DNA of 64,000 bases from JALZVT01 sp039029135 (GTDB taxonomy: Bacteria; Pseudomonadota; Gammaproteobacteria; Pseudomonadales; Azotimanducaceae): positions 178,759 through 242,758 of the forward strand of contig JBCCGT010000005.1 in the NCBI GenBank assembly GCA_039029135.1. Reading direction: 5' to 3'. Positions within the stretch are counted from its first letter, which is position 1, and each line of letters begins with the position of its first letter. Made by a program: the position numbers and the translations under genes. The notes beneath the pieces were generated by a model. That model had not been told where the DNA came from, did no database searches, and saw only the letters and a list, made by a program, of their open reading frames with translations. Below, one piece after another: positions 52,569-61,008 of this stretch.

Positions 52569-52960
52569 TCGGTATCGATACCAACGTTCTGGTCCGATTT
52601 CTCACCCAGGACGACCCGCAACAGTCGGAGCTCGCGCGGCGCTTCTTTACGCAGGAGCTCAGTGCCAAGGCGCCGGGATTCATTGGGCTGATTGTTCTGG
52701 CTGAAACGGTGTGGGTGCTGCAGCGGGCGGATAAGGTGTCAGCAGCCGAGATACTGGAACTCGTTGCGGACTTGCTGCAAAGCCCGGACATCGTGATCGA
52801 AGAGCGTGATGTAGTGAGTCGGGCGCTTGCAACGGCTCGACGAGAGTCGTGTGGTCTAACTGATGCGCTGGTGGCCGCGTCAGCGGCGGCTTCTGGGTGC
52901 CAGAAGATTGTCAGCTTCGACCGCGCGGCAGTGGGCGCGGGCATGACGTTGCTGTCGTAA
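52565..52960 (+). CDS. vapC: VapC-type PIN-domain ribonuclease toxin
   Basis: A 131-residue PIN toxin. The acidic residues are Asp4 in IGIDTNVLVRFLTQDD, Glu in IVLAETVWVLQ, Asp in GLTDALVAASAAASGC and Asp in VSFDRAA, the classic four-acid VapC centre. It starts with TTG overlapping the antitoxin stop. It is expected to cut a tRNA or rRNA target when the antitoxin is degraded. The module lies inside a segment bounded by 27-bp direct repeats. Confidence 0.9.
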   Translation: MIGIDTNVLVRFLTQDDPQQSELARRFFTQELSAKAPGFIGLIVLAETVWVLQRADKVSAAEILELVADLLQSPDIVIEERDVVSRALATARRESCGLTDALVAASAAASGCQKIVSFDRAAVGAGMTLLS

Positions 52961-53021
52961 CCCGCGTGCTTGCGTCCTGCGCCCCTGATGCGTGCTGACT
53001 GGGACCCGGATCGACCCAAGC

Positions 53022-53048
53022 CAGCTAGAAATTCTGCAAATCCCGCTG
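53022..53048. repeat. 27-bp direct repeat, right copy
   Basis: The identical partner of 52100-52126. It covers the stop codon and last seven codons of the outer-membrane protein gene that ends at 53025. The two copies bound a 922-bp unit (start to start) holding copy B of the 63-bp repeat and the vapBC pair. Confidence 0.85.
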
Positions 53049-53654
53049 CTCGCCAAACCGCAGGCCGAGCTGGAACAGCGTTTCGTTCCAAAAATCCGAG
53101 TCCTCGATCGACACATACACGCCCAGGTTCTCCATCAGGTAGTAGCGTCCGGTCAGGCCAATGTCCCAGCCGTCGCCGCTGTCCTCCAGCGTGTGGTAGT
53201 AGCGCACCCGCGGCTCGACCTCCCAGCGTTCGCCGATGATCCAGCGAAAACCGAGGCTGCCAAACATGCCGGCGTCGTTGCCCTTCGCGTTCCCGCCGGT
53301 CGCGAACTCGGCGCGAACGTGGGTGAAGAACATGCCGGCGTCCAGCAGGATGTCGGCGCGCGGCAGAGTGCGCACCATATAGCCCAGGCTGAGAAAGCCG
53401 GTGTGGGCCTTCACGTCCGCCGTCGCGGTCGCGTCGTCGTCGGTGTAGCGATATTCGCCGGTCGTGCGCCAGTTGCGATTGATCTGGCCGGAGCTGTAGG
53501 CCGAGACGCCGACAATGTCGCCGGAGCCGACGTAGCCGACGGTGCCGTAGTTGTAGCTGAGCTTCTGCGTGGCGAGCGCCGGCGCGGCCAGCGTCAGGCA
53601 GACGAGGGCGACGGCGGGCGCTGTCAGGCGGGCGATTGCGAGCGGCGATCTCAT
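53025..53654 (-). CDS. Outer-membrane beta-barrel protein
   Basis: A 209-residue exported protein: signal peptide (LTAPAVALVCLTLAAPALA), then alternating beta strands rich in Tyr/Gly typical of a small barrel (LSYNYGTVGYVGSG, NRNWRTTGEYRYTDDD, GFLSLGYMVRTL, VEPRVRYYHTLEDSG, GLTGRYYLMENLGVYVSIE), ending LFQLGLRFGEQRDLQNF. No terminal aromatic Phe-only signature beyond the last Phe. Role unknown. Its last codons are duplicated at 52100-52126, so the toxin-antitoxin cassette inserted at its 3' end without destroying it. Confidence 0.8.
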   Translation of the reverse strand: MRSPLAIARLTAPAVALVCLTLAAPALATQKLSYNYGTVGYVGSGDIVGVSAYSSGQINRNWRTTGEYRYTDDDATATADVKAHTGFLSLGYMVRTLPRADILLDAGMFFTHVRAEFATGGNAKGNDAGMFGSLGFRWIIGERWEVEPRVRYYHTLEDSGDGWDIGLTGRYYLMENLGVYVSIEDSDFWNETLFQLGLRFGEQRDLQNF

Positions 53655-53787
53655 GGGTACGTCCTGATTCCGAAGAGAACGAATCGGTCTGAAGCCGATC
53701 GGTGAAGTACACAACAACAATAGTAGGCACTGGCAGATGCGACAGGTGTCGAGTGCATCACGCTAGCGGTTTTTGTCGCCGGAAAAT

Positions 53788-53799
53788 CGGCGCTCGCCG
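53788..53799 (-). terminator. Possible smpB terminator
   Basis: On the minus strand CGGCGAGCGCCG is a short self-complementary block followed by ATTTT, 6 bp past the smpB stop. The loop is very small, so the call is weak. Confidence 0.3.
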
Positions 53800-53804
53800 G
53801 ACGA

Positions 53805-54284
53805 TCAGCCGGCGTGCTTCATCAGCCGCTCTTTCTGGCGCGCCCAGTCGCGTTCGGCGACGCTCTTGCGTTTGTCGTGAGCCTGCTTGCCCTTCGCCAG
53901 CGCCAGCTCCAACTTCACCTTGTTCTCTTTCCAGTACAGGCGCGTCGCGACGCAGGTATATCCCTTGGCCGTGATCGCGTTGAAGATCCGCGAGATCTCG
54001 CGCGCGTGCAGCAAGAGCTTGCGCTGCCTTATGGGGTCGGGAATGACGTGCGTGCTCGCGCTCGCAAGCGGGGTGAAGTGTGCGTTGATCAGCCAGGCCT
54101 CGCCGTCGCGCACGTGCACGTAGGTATCGGTGATCTGACCGAGCCCGGCGCGCAGCGCCTTAACCTCCCAGCCCTGCAGGACCAGACCCGCCTCGAACGT
54201 GTCCTCGAGCTGGAAGTCGTGGCGCGCGCGGCGGTTCTCGGCGATGGTGATGCCGACGGGTTTCTTTTTCTTCTTTGAAGCCAT
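53805..54284 (-). CDS. smpB: SsrA-binding protein SmpB
   Basis: A 159-residue SmpB: NRRARHDFQLEDTFEAGLVLQGWEVKALRAG, the conserved INAHFTPL, RKLLLHAREIS and the basic tail KGKQAHDKRKSVAERDWARQKERLMKHAG that enters the decoding centre. It binds tmRNA (ssrA at 50788). ATG 54284 starts MASKKKKKPVG. In relatives smpB is often next to ssrA; here about 2.7 kb with two toxin-antitoxin modules and a barrel gene separate them. Confidence 0.97.
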   Translation of the reverse strand: MASKKKKKPVGITIAENRRARHDFQLEDTFEAGLVLQGWEVKALRAGLGQITDTYVHVRDGEAWLINAHFTPLASASTHVIPDPIRQRKLLLHAREISRIFNAITAKGYTCVATRLYWKENKVKLELALAKGKQAHDKRKSVAERDWARQKERLMKHAG

Positions 54285-54365
54285 GACGAGAGTATAAGCG
54301 CTCGCCTGCTGTGATCGGCGAGACCCGCTACAATCCGCCGGTTCGCGAGCCCGCAAGGACCCATC

Positions 54366-55745
54366 ATGTCTCTATCTCCGACCCGCACCGAGTCCAGGCA
54401 CGGCATGTGGTCCAGCCGCTGGCTGTTCATCCTGGCGGCGGCCGGCTCCGCGGTGGGTCTGGGCAATATTTGGAAGTTTCCCTATGTCGCCGGCGACAAC
54501 GGCGGCGGCGCGTTCGTCGTCATCTATCTACTGTGCGTCGCGATCATCGGCGTGCCGATCATGATCGCGGAGACCTTCATGGGCCGCGCCGGACGGCAGA
54601 GCCCCATCAACACGATGCGTCATCTGGTCAAGGAATCGAACGCGGGGGGCTTTTGGACGCTCATCGGCTGGCTCGGCGTTATCACCGGCTTCCTGATCGT
54701 CACCTACTACCCGGTCATCGCAGGCTGGGCGCTGAACTACGTGCGGCTGCTCGCGACCGGTGCGCTCGAAGGCGTGACGGCGGAGCAGGCCGAAGGCCTG
54801 TTCAATGCCTTCTTGGCCGACCCGCTGCAACTCAGCCTGTGGCACACGCTGTTCATGTTCTTGATGGTCTGGATCGTGGCGGGCGGGGTGTCGAAGGGCA
54901 TCGAGCGCGCGGTGCGCTGGTTCATGCCGCTGCTGTTCATATTGCTGCTGGTGCTGCTCGGCTATGCGGTGACGGCGGGTGACTTTCAGGCCGGCGTCGA
55001 TTTCATGATCGGCTTCGACTGGTCGAAGATCACCGTTGACGGCTGGCTGGTGGCGATGGGGCAGGCGTTCTTCACGCTGAGCCTGGGCATGGGCGCCATC
55101 ATGGCCTACGGCGCGTATGTGCCCGGCGATGCCAAGATCGGCACCACGGTGTTCATGATCGCGGGGCTGGACACGCTGGTGGCCGTGTTGGCCGGACTCG
55201 CCATCTTTCCCATCGTCTTCGCCAACGGGCTGGAGCCGGGGCAGGGGCCGGGTCTGATGTTCGTGACCGTTCCGCTGGCGTTCGGGCAGATGGCGCTGGG
55301 CACGCTGTTTGGCACGCTGTTCTTTTTGCTGGTGACCTTCGCCGCCGTGACGTCCGCGATTTCGCTGATGGAGCCGGCGCTCGCCTACCTCGTCGAGGAG
55401 TACAACGCGAAGCGCGGCCGGGTCGCCATCAGCCTCGGCGTGCTCAGCTGGCTGATCGGTATCGGCTCGGTCCTGTCGTTCAACTATTGGTCGGACGTGC
55501 ACATCGTCGGCAGCATGACGTTCTTCGACGCGCTCGATTACGTCACCCAGAACATCATGCTGCCGCTGTGTGGCCTGCTGATCGCGCTGTTCGCGGGCTT
55601 CGTGCTGCCGCGGCGGATCACTCAGGAACAGCTTGGTATCGACGGCGGCGTCTGGTGGTTCTTGTGGTCGCTCTTGATCAAGGTGGTGGCGCCGGTGGGC
55701 GTGCTGGCGGTGTTCGTTTACACGCTGTACGGCACCTTCGCCTAG
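54366..55745 (+). CDS. Sodium-dependent transporter, NSS/SNF family
   Basis: A 459-residue, about 11-12-helix member of the neurotransmitter:sodium symporter family. The first helix has AAAGSAVGLGNIWKFPYVAGDNGGGAF (Na+/substrate site), with LSLGMGAIMAYGAY and SAISLMEPALAYLVEE further on. It probably carries an amino acid with Na+ across the inner membrane; substrate unknown. It is divergent from smpB (81 bp gap) and followed after 21 bp by ratA. Confidence 0.93.
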   Translation: MSLSPTRTESRHGMWSSRWLFILAAAGSAVGLGNIWKFPYVAGDNGGGAFVVIYLLCVAIIGVPIMIAETFMGRAGRQSPINTMRHLVKESNAGGFWTLIGWLGVITGFLIVTYYPVIAGWALNYVRLLATGALEGVTAEQAEGLFNAFLADPLQLSLWHTLFMFLMVWIVAGGVSKGIERAVRWFMPLLFILLLVLLGYAVTAGDFQAGVDFMIGFDWSKITVDGWLVAMGQAFFTLSLGMGAIMAYGAYVPGDAKIGTTVFMIAGLDTLVAVLAGLAIFPIVFANGLEPGQGPGLMFVTVPLAFGQMALGTLFGTLFFLLVTFAAVTSAISLMEPALAYLVEEYNAKRGRVAISLGVLSWLIGIGSVLSFNYWSDVHIVGSMTFFDALDYVTQNIMLPLCGLLIALFAGFVLPRRITQEQLGIDGGVWWFLWSLLIKVVAPVGVLAVFVYTLYGTFA

Positions 55746-55766
55746 ATCGGTCGGCGATTAGCGCCC

Positions 55767-56225
55767 GTGCGCGCCATCTCCCGCAGCGCGTTGCTGCCGT
55801 ATCCGGCGGCGGCGCTGTTCGATCTGGTCGCCGACGTGCGCGCCTATCCGGAGTACCTGTCTGCCGTACACGCCATCGACGTGCTGGAAGAGTCCCCGCA
55901 GACCGTCGTGGCCCGGGTGCACGCGGGCGGCGCGGGTATCGAGCAGACGTTCGTCACGCGCAACACGCTGGAACGGCCCGGTCGCATTGGGCTGGAACTG
56001 GTAGAGGGCCCGTTCAGCGCCTTCGAGGGCGAGTGGCGCTTCCGGCCGCTGGTTGCCCAAGACGTCGAAGGCGCGCGCGTGACGCTTGATTTGCGCTTCG
56101 AGTTCGCCCGCGGCGGCAGGCTGTTCGCGGGCGGCCTGTCGCGCATTCTGGAGCGCGCCGCCGACGGGCTGGTGGCCGCGTTCTCGGAGCGGGCGGCGCA
56201 GGTGCTGGGGTCGCCGCCGCGATGA
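55767..56225 (+). CDS. ratA: RatA/Coq10-like START-domain protein
   Basis: A 152-residue polyketide cyclase/START-like protein: RSALLPYPAAALFDLVADVRAYPEYL, FVTRNTLERPGRIGLELVEGPFSAFEGEWRF, and the C-terminal helix LSRILERAADGLVAAFSERAAQV. Orthologues sit beside smpB and bamE in Gammaproteobacteria and are annotated as ribosome-associated toxin RatA or ubiquinone-binding Coq10-like; the second role is at least as likely. GTG start. Confidence 0.9.
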   Translation: MRAISRSALLPYPAAALFDLVADVRAYPEYLSAVHAIDVLEESPQTVVARVHAGGAGIEQTFVTRNTLERPGRIGLELVEGPFSAFEGEWRFRPLVAQDVEGARVTLDLRFEFARGGRLFAGGLSRILERAADGLVAAFSERAAQVLGSPPR

Positions 56226-56265
56226 CCGCCCGCCTAGGACCAGTCAGGCAAATGGGGCGACGGCG

Positions 56266-56985
56266 ATGAGTCGGCGCGCCAGCGCTTTCTGGCTCGCAGC
56301 GCTGTTGCTGCTCGCGATCGATCAGGCGGCGGCCGAACCCTGGGCGAGCGTGCGGGTCGGCGTCGGCGTCGACGTCGTGCGCAACATCTCGGCCGCGGGC
56401 ATCGGCACCGGGGAGCGATTCGGCGCGGACACAGACGGCGCCATCGCCGACACCACGGTCAACGACGAAACGCCAAGCGTGGCGCTCGGCCTGCATCTGC
56501 GTCGCGGCGCGTGGCTGCTGGGGGTCGAGGCGAACTGGCGCTATCGCATGGACTGGGACGTGCGCGCCAACACCTTCAGTCTCGGCGCCGTGACGAACGT
56601 CTACAGCAACACCGAAACGCTGGCGACGTTTGCGCAGGCCCGGCGCGAATTTGGCGCCGGCGCGCGCTGGCGCTGGTTCGTCGGCGGCGGCGTCGGCCTC
56701 GCGCGGCACAGCACCCAGGCAGAGCACATCGAACGCGCGCGGCTGGGCATCCCAGAGCGCCGGGTCCGTGGGGATCGCCGCAACCGGGCGGCGGCCTGGC
56801 ATCTGGGCGCGGGCGCAACCCGGGCGCTGCGCGGCGACTGGCTGTGGACGCTGGAGTATCGATTCAGCCACTTTGGCGATGTGCGCAGCGGGCCGTTCCC
56901 GGAGCGTGCGGCGCGGCTCGACGCGGACTACACCAGTCACGAACTGGCCGTGAGCTGGCAGCGGCGCCTTAACCGGTGGCCCTGA
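56266..56985 (+). CDS. Outer-membrane beta-barrel-like protein
   Basis: A 239-residue exported protein with signal peptide (FWLAALLLLAIDQAAAE) and an eight-strand-like barrel pattern: WASVRVGVGVDVV, SVALGLHLRRGAWLLGVEANWRYRMDW, WFVGGGVGLARHSTQAEH, WLWTLEYRFSHFGDVRSG and TSHELAVSWQRRLNRWP. No family is named. It sits between ratA and bamE, a place where envelope genes often occur. ATG 56266 follows GGGGCGACGG. Confidence 0.75.
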   Translation: MSRRASAFWLAALLLLAIDQAAAEPWASVRVGVGVDVVRNISAAGIGTGERFGADTDGAIADTTVNDETPSVALGLHLRRGAWLLGVEANWRYRMDWDVRANTFSLGAVTNVYSNTETLATFAQARREFGAGARWRWFVGGGVGLARHSTQAEHIERARLGIPERRVRGDRRNRAAAWHLGAGATRALRGDWLWTLEYRFSHFGDVRSGPFPERAARLDADYTSHELAVSWQRRLNRWP

Positions 56986-57064
56986 GTGCGGCGGCGTACA
57001 GCGTGCGTTCAGGCAGGGGCTCCGATATTATCCGTCGCCCTTGAAGGGAGGCATCTGTCCGACC

Positions 57065-57493
57065 ATGCAACCTCTGTCCCCATCCGGCTTTGCAGCCCCA
57101 CGCGCCCTGATCGTTGCCGGTCTGTGCCTGGCACTTCTGCAAGGCTGCGGCTGGCCGCGCGTGCACAAGGTCGTTGTGCAGCAGGGCAACGTGATCTCCC
57201 AGTCGATGGTGGACAAGCTCAAGCCGGGTATGACGCGCTCCCAGGTCGCCTACATCATGGGCGAGCCCGTGGTGCGTAACACCTTTAACGACGACCGCTG
57301 GGACTACGTCTACACCATCTACAACCCCGGCGTGTTCGATCGTCAAGCGACCATGTCGCTGTTCTTCGAAAACGACCTGCTGGCCTATTTCCGCGGCGAC
57401 TTCGTGCCCACGGGCGAGCAGGACGCGGCGACTGAGGCCACCGCCGACGTCGCCGATCCCGCCGCCAACGACGAAGACGCGCCGGGCCGCTGA
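57065..57493 (+). CDS. bamE: Outer-membrane protein assembly factor BamE
   Basis: A 142-residue lipoprotein: lipobox in LALLQGCGWPRV, then the BamE (SmpA/OmlA) domain QGNVISQSMVDKLKPGMTRSQVAYIMGEPVVRNTFNDDRWDYVYTIYN and LFFENDLLAYFRGD. It belongs to the BAM complex that folds outer-membrane barrels, anchored at the inner face of the outer membrane. The acidic ~30-residue tail is longer than usual. ATG 57065 is used. Confidence 0.95.
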   Translation: MQPLSPSGFAAPRALIVAGLCLALLQGCGWPRVHKVVVQQGNVISQSMVDKLKPGMTRSQVAYIMGEPVVRNTFNDDRWDYVYTIYNPGVFDRQATMSLFFENDLLAYFRGDFVPTGEQDAATEATADVADPAANDEDAPGR

Positions 57494-57567
57494 TAGCGCC
57501 GGCGCCGCGCGGCGCGTCCCAACTGCGATGACGCCACGCAGTTTTTCTGACAGAGTAAGCGCAACCT

Positions 57568-57581
57568 ACTAAACGTTTAGT
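57568..57581. promoter_or_regulatory. Perfect palindrome ACTAAACGTTTAGT before the protease gene
   Basis: A 14-bp perfect palindrome ending 9 bp before ATG 57591, where a ribosome site would be. No ribosome site is seen. Such compact dyads are typical operators of TetR- or LacI-type regulators; the regulator is not in the window. Confidence 0.55.
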
Positions 57582-57590
57582 CAGTCGCCC

Positions 57591-59477
57591 ATGGCGCTCA
57601 CTCGCTCGCTTCGCGCATCGGTAGTCGCCGGCGCGGCGCTTCTGGCGCTGCTGCCTCGGGGTGCGTGGGGCGAGGCTCAGCACGTGTGGCTCGATTTCGA
57701 CAGCGGCCGAGACGACGTGTTTGCCTACACGGCCGAGCAGCGCGATCAGGTTCAGGCGCTGATGAAGGCGCACTTCGCGGGCTTCGACGTGCGGCTCGTC
57801 CAGAGCGCTCCGGCGACGTCCGAATACAGCCGCATCGTCTTTAACTCGGGCGGCCCGGGCGGGCTTGCCGAGGCGATCGACGCCCGCAATCTCGATCGCG
57901 GCGACATTGCCCTCGTCAACGCTTACGGCGTGCTCGCGGGGATGCCGGGCTTGACGGATGACGACGTCGTCATGGCGAGCGCCATCATCGGCTCACACGA
58001 GCTCGGCCATCTCTTGGGCCTGCGTCACGGCGACGCCTTCGGCCCGATCGGCATGGGCCTCACGGACAGCAGCCCGCGGCTGGCCGGTCGCTACAGACCG
58101 GCGTATCCGGGACCGACGGCGGGTGACGAGACCAACGATCACATCATGGCCTCGCCCGCCTCGGTGGGCTCGTCGCTCGATGACCTGCTGACGCCGTCCT
58201 GGTTCTCCGAGCGATCTGCTATGAAGCTCGCCTTCGCCGAGCGCGGCGCGGCCGTGCCGGCGGACGTCGCTGCTGGGCGGCTGCCGCTGGCAGCGCTCGC
58301 GGTGCCGAATCCCCTGCTGCGCGGCGACCACGCGGGCGAGACGTTTGTGGTCGACGCGGCCGTCGTGCTCGGATCCCGACCGGCGGGACGGTTCACGTTC
58401 GAGGCCGCCGCGGGCGATCTGCTCAACGTAGAGCTGATGTCGCAGGTGCTGCGCCGCATCGAGTCCCCGATCGATCCGCTCGTTCGGGTGCTGAATTCGG
58501 CCGGCGAGCCGGTCCCCTATGGACCAGCCGGTACGACGGCCGTAAACGACGACGAGTTCGAGAGTCGCGATGCCGTCCTGCTCGACCTGCGCCTGCCTGC
58601 GGACGACACCTATACCGTCGTCGTCGCGGAGAGCCCGAGCGCCCTTGCTGACGCCACCGGCGCCGCCGCGAACGCGGCTGACTACGAGCTGCTGGCCACG
58701 CGCTTTGCCCTGGCGGGGGACGCGGGACCGCCGGCGCCACCGGGCGGGCTGCTCGACATCCTCAGCGTCGACGTGCCGGCGCGGCGCGGGCGCGCGTCGC
58801 GTCTCGTCGACGGCGATCTCGGCACGGCCTGGGTCGGCGTTGGCGCCGCGACCTACTTCGACATCGAGCTGGCGGACGTCAGCCGTATCGACGCGCTCGC
58901 GATTGCGACTCGTGCCGATCACGCGCACGCGCTGCGGATCTCTGTCGATGGCGAGGCGGTGTGGGAGGCGATGACGCAGGCCACCGAGGACGTTGTTTCG
59001 CAGCTCATTGAGCTGCCGGCGGGTACCAGCGGTCGGCGCGTGCGGGTGCGCTCCCTGTCCCAGCCGCGTTTCGTGGTCGCCGAAGTCGCGCTGCGCGGCA
59101 GGGCACCCGCCACGCTCGAACCCGTCTTGGTGCGCGCCTCGACGGCGGTGGCGCAGGGCCGCGCGGCTAATCTGATCGACGGCAGGCTGTCGTCGTCATG
59201 GCGCAACGACGGCACGGCGGAGACCGCGTACGTCGAGGTCAGCGTCGCCTCGCCGCGGCGCCTGCCGGTGCTGCAAGTCGCCCCGGCCGTGAATCGATCG
59301 ATGCTGGTGGACGTGCTGGTCGACGGCGTCTTCAGCCGGCAGATTCAGCTCCAGGCGCGCCCGGAACGGGGCCTGCAGTCTTTCGAGCTGAACGAGACCG
59401 GCCAGACGATCCGCCTGGAGCTGCGCGGCGATCGCCGGCTGCGCCTCCACGAGGTGGCGCTCAGCGCGACGAAGTGA
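57591..59477 (+). CDS. Exported metzincin-like zinc metalloprotease
   Basis: A 628-residue secreted protein with a signal peptide (VVAGAALLALLPRGAWG). The zinc site is GSHELGHLLGLRHGDAFG (His136, Glu137, His140, His146, then Asp148), the extended HExxHxxGxxH pattern of metzincins. The residues before it (FDVRLVQSAPATSEYSRIVFNSGG) fit the catalytic domain. The long C-terminal ~400 residues are beta-rich; two parts (LSVDVPARRGRASRLVDGDLGTAWV and VRASTAVAQGRAANLIDGRLSSSWR) look like tandem discoidin/galactose-binding-like domains. It probably acts outside the cell on proteins bound to sugars (inference). A palindromic operator lies directly upstream. Confidence 0.8.
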   Translation: MALTRSLRASVVAGAALLALLPRGAWGEAQHVWLDFDSGRDDVFAYTAEQRDQVQALMKAHFAGFDVRLVQSAPATSEYSRIVFNSGGPGGLAEAIDARNLDRGDIALVNAYGVLAGMPGLTDDDVVMASAIIGSHELGHLLGLRHGDAFGPIGMGLTDSSPRLAGRYRPAYPGPTAGDETNDHIMASPASVGSSLDDLLTPSWFSERSAMKLAFAERGAAVPADVAAGRLPLAALAVPNPLLRGDHAGETFVVDAAVVLGSRPAGRFTFEAAAGDLLNVELMSQVLRRIESPIDPLVRVLNSAGEPVPYGPAGTTAVNDDEFESRDAVLLDLRLPADDTYTVVVAESPSALADATGAAANAADYELLATRFALAGDAGPPAPPGGLLDILSVDVPARRGRASRLVDGDLGTAWVGVGAATYFDIELADVSRIDALAIATRADHAHALRISVDGEAVWEAMTQATEDVVSQLIELPAGTSGRRVRVRSLSQPRFVVAEVALRGRAPATLEPVLVRASTAVAQGRAANLIDGRLSSSWRNDGTAETAYVEVSVASPRRLPVLQVAPAVNRSMLVDVLVDGVFSRQIQLQARPERGLQSFELNETGQTIRLELRGDRRLRLHEVALSATK

Positions 59478-59511
59478 GCGCCCGCTGCGGCGGCAAGCCC
59501 ATGCGGCTGCG

Positions 59512-60465
59512 CTAGCGCGACGCCTCGATCTCTTTCAGCATCATGTCGAGCTCGGGATCGATCGGTTCGACGGTCGGCGGCGCCGTCGCGAACTGGGCGA
59601 GGCGATCCGCGATTGGCTGCCAGTCGACGCGCTCGTCGGTATGTATGTGGGCGAGCGGCCGATGGCCGGGATCCTGATCCCACGCGCCCGCGGGGATCTG
59701 CCAGCTGTCCCTGCGTTTGTCGAACACCGGCATCGCCCCGCCGCACTGGCGACAGAAGCTGGCCTCGAAGTCCTTTTCCGGCACCGCAAAGTGCTTCAGC
59801 TCCGACTCGCCCCACGCCCAGCGGAAGCCCCAGCTCGGGACGTAGGAATAGGTCGCGAACGGCGCGGAGCAGGCCTTGCGATCCACCTCGCGATGGCTGT
59901 GGTGCATGGTCTCGGTGACGTGTTCGGCCACGAAGCTCACGGCGCCGCAGTGGCAGCTACCGCTAATGCTGTTGTACTCGGGGCTGGGCCGCGACACCGT
60001 CGGCTCCGGCTTGCCCTCGAACTGCGGCGGAAACGCGGGCAGCTGTGGGGCCCCGGACGGAATCTGAAACCAGCACGCGGCATCGGCCGTGAACAGGTGC
60101 GAGTCCAGCTCGCGCCCGGGCGCGCCGTCGAGATTTCCGGCAGGTACGAGCGCGAGCATGGCGTCCGCGTCGATCGTCGGCGTGACCGAGCCGCAGCTAG
60201 AGCAGAAGCTGCGTAGCGAGCCTTCACTGGATGCGTACTGCGTCAGATGATCGCGGCCGGACAGGAAGCGAAACGCATCGATCGGAATCGCGACGTACGC
60301 GCCGAACGCCGCGCCGTGGAGCTTGCGGCAGATGCTGCAGTGACACCAGGAATGCGCCAGCGGCGGCGCCGTGAGTTCCCACTCCACCGCGCCGCACAGG
60401 CAGCTGCCCGATTGGCAGCTCTCGGGGCGTGACGTCGCGGACGAGTTATCGTTGTTATCCGGCAT
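59512..60465 (-). CDS. Tandem GFA-domain protein
   Basis: A 317-residue protein with two copies of the GFA (glutathione-dependent formaldehyde-activating) zinc-binding fold. The first, residues ~15-130, has GSCLCGAVEWEL, CHCSICRKLHG and RSFCSSCGSV, all zinc cysteines present. The second, residues ~165-290, has GSCHCGAVSF and FCRQCGGAMP, but its middle motif (MHHSHREVDRKACS) is degenerate. Such proteins may be carbon-sulfur lyases; the substrate is unknown. ATG 60465 was chosen because the frame before it is basic and featureless. It follows the small gene at 60477 by 11 bp, same strand. Confidence 0.85.
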   Translation of the reverse strand: MPDNNDNSSATSRPESCQSGSCLCGAVEWELTAPPLAHSWCHCSICRKLHGAAFGAYVAIPIDAFRFLSGRDHLTQYASSEGSLRSFCSSCGSVTPTIDADAMLALVPAGNLDGAPGRELDSHLFTADAACWFQIPSGAPQLPAFPPQFEGKPEPTVSRPSPEYNSISGSCHCGAVSFVAEHVTETMHHSHREVDRKACSAPFATYSYVPSWGFRWAWGESELKHFAVPEKDFEASFCRQCGGAMPVFDKRRDSWQIPAGAWDQDPGHRPLAHIHTDERVDWQPIADRLAQFATAPPTVEPIDPELDMMLKEIEASR

Positions 60466-60476
60466 GGTCGACTCGA

Positions 60477-60731
60477 TCAGGCGGTTTCCAGAACGCTCGC
60501 GCTCACGCGGCCGGGCACGGCGGCCCAGGCGCTGGCGAGTCGCGATGCTTCGAATGCCTTGCGCGCTTCGCCCAGTTCGAAGGAACCGGTCAGCTCGGCG
60601 TAGCATTCCAGCAGGCGCGGGAATTCGGGGTGGGTCAGCTCGATGTCGAGTCGAATGTTGCGCAGCAGATCTACGCAGCGCTCGGCGGCGGCGCGGGTCT
60701 CGGGGTGCTGCAACCAGTCGTTGGCAGACAT
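60477..60731 (-). CDS. Small hypothetical helical protein
   Basis: An 84-residue helical protein: WLQHPETRAAAERCVDLLRNIRLDIELTHPEFPRLLECYAELTGSFELGEARKAFE. A strong AAGGAG 7 bases before ATG 60731 supports it as a real gene. No family is recognised. It leads the GFA-domain gene with an 11-bp gap and likely shares its transcript. Confidence 0.7.
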   Translation of the reverse strand: MSANDWLQHPETRAAAERCVDLLRNIRLDIELTHPEFPRLLECYAELTGSFELGEARKAFEASRLASAWAAVPGRVSASVLETA

Positions 60732-61008
60732 AACGGGCTCCTTCTCGTTGTCTGTGGTCGCGCCTTGTTCTTGGCTTCATCGGACGCGGTCCTAGGAATA
60801 GTAGTCGTCCTGCGGGGGTGAACTGAGAACCACTTCACGTGTTGGACGATTCCGAGCGCACGCTCGTGGGGCGTCGATTGCGGCCAGTGAGAGCCACTTG
60901 GCGGTTCGCGGTGGTCGGCGGTCGCGCTCGAGGCGGACTGTGCTGCGCCGCGTGCCGCGCGCATGGATTGGTAAATCGCGGGAGCCGCTGCGCCCGGCGG
61001 CGCGGCGT

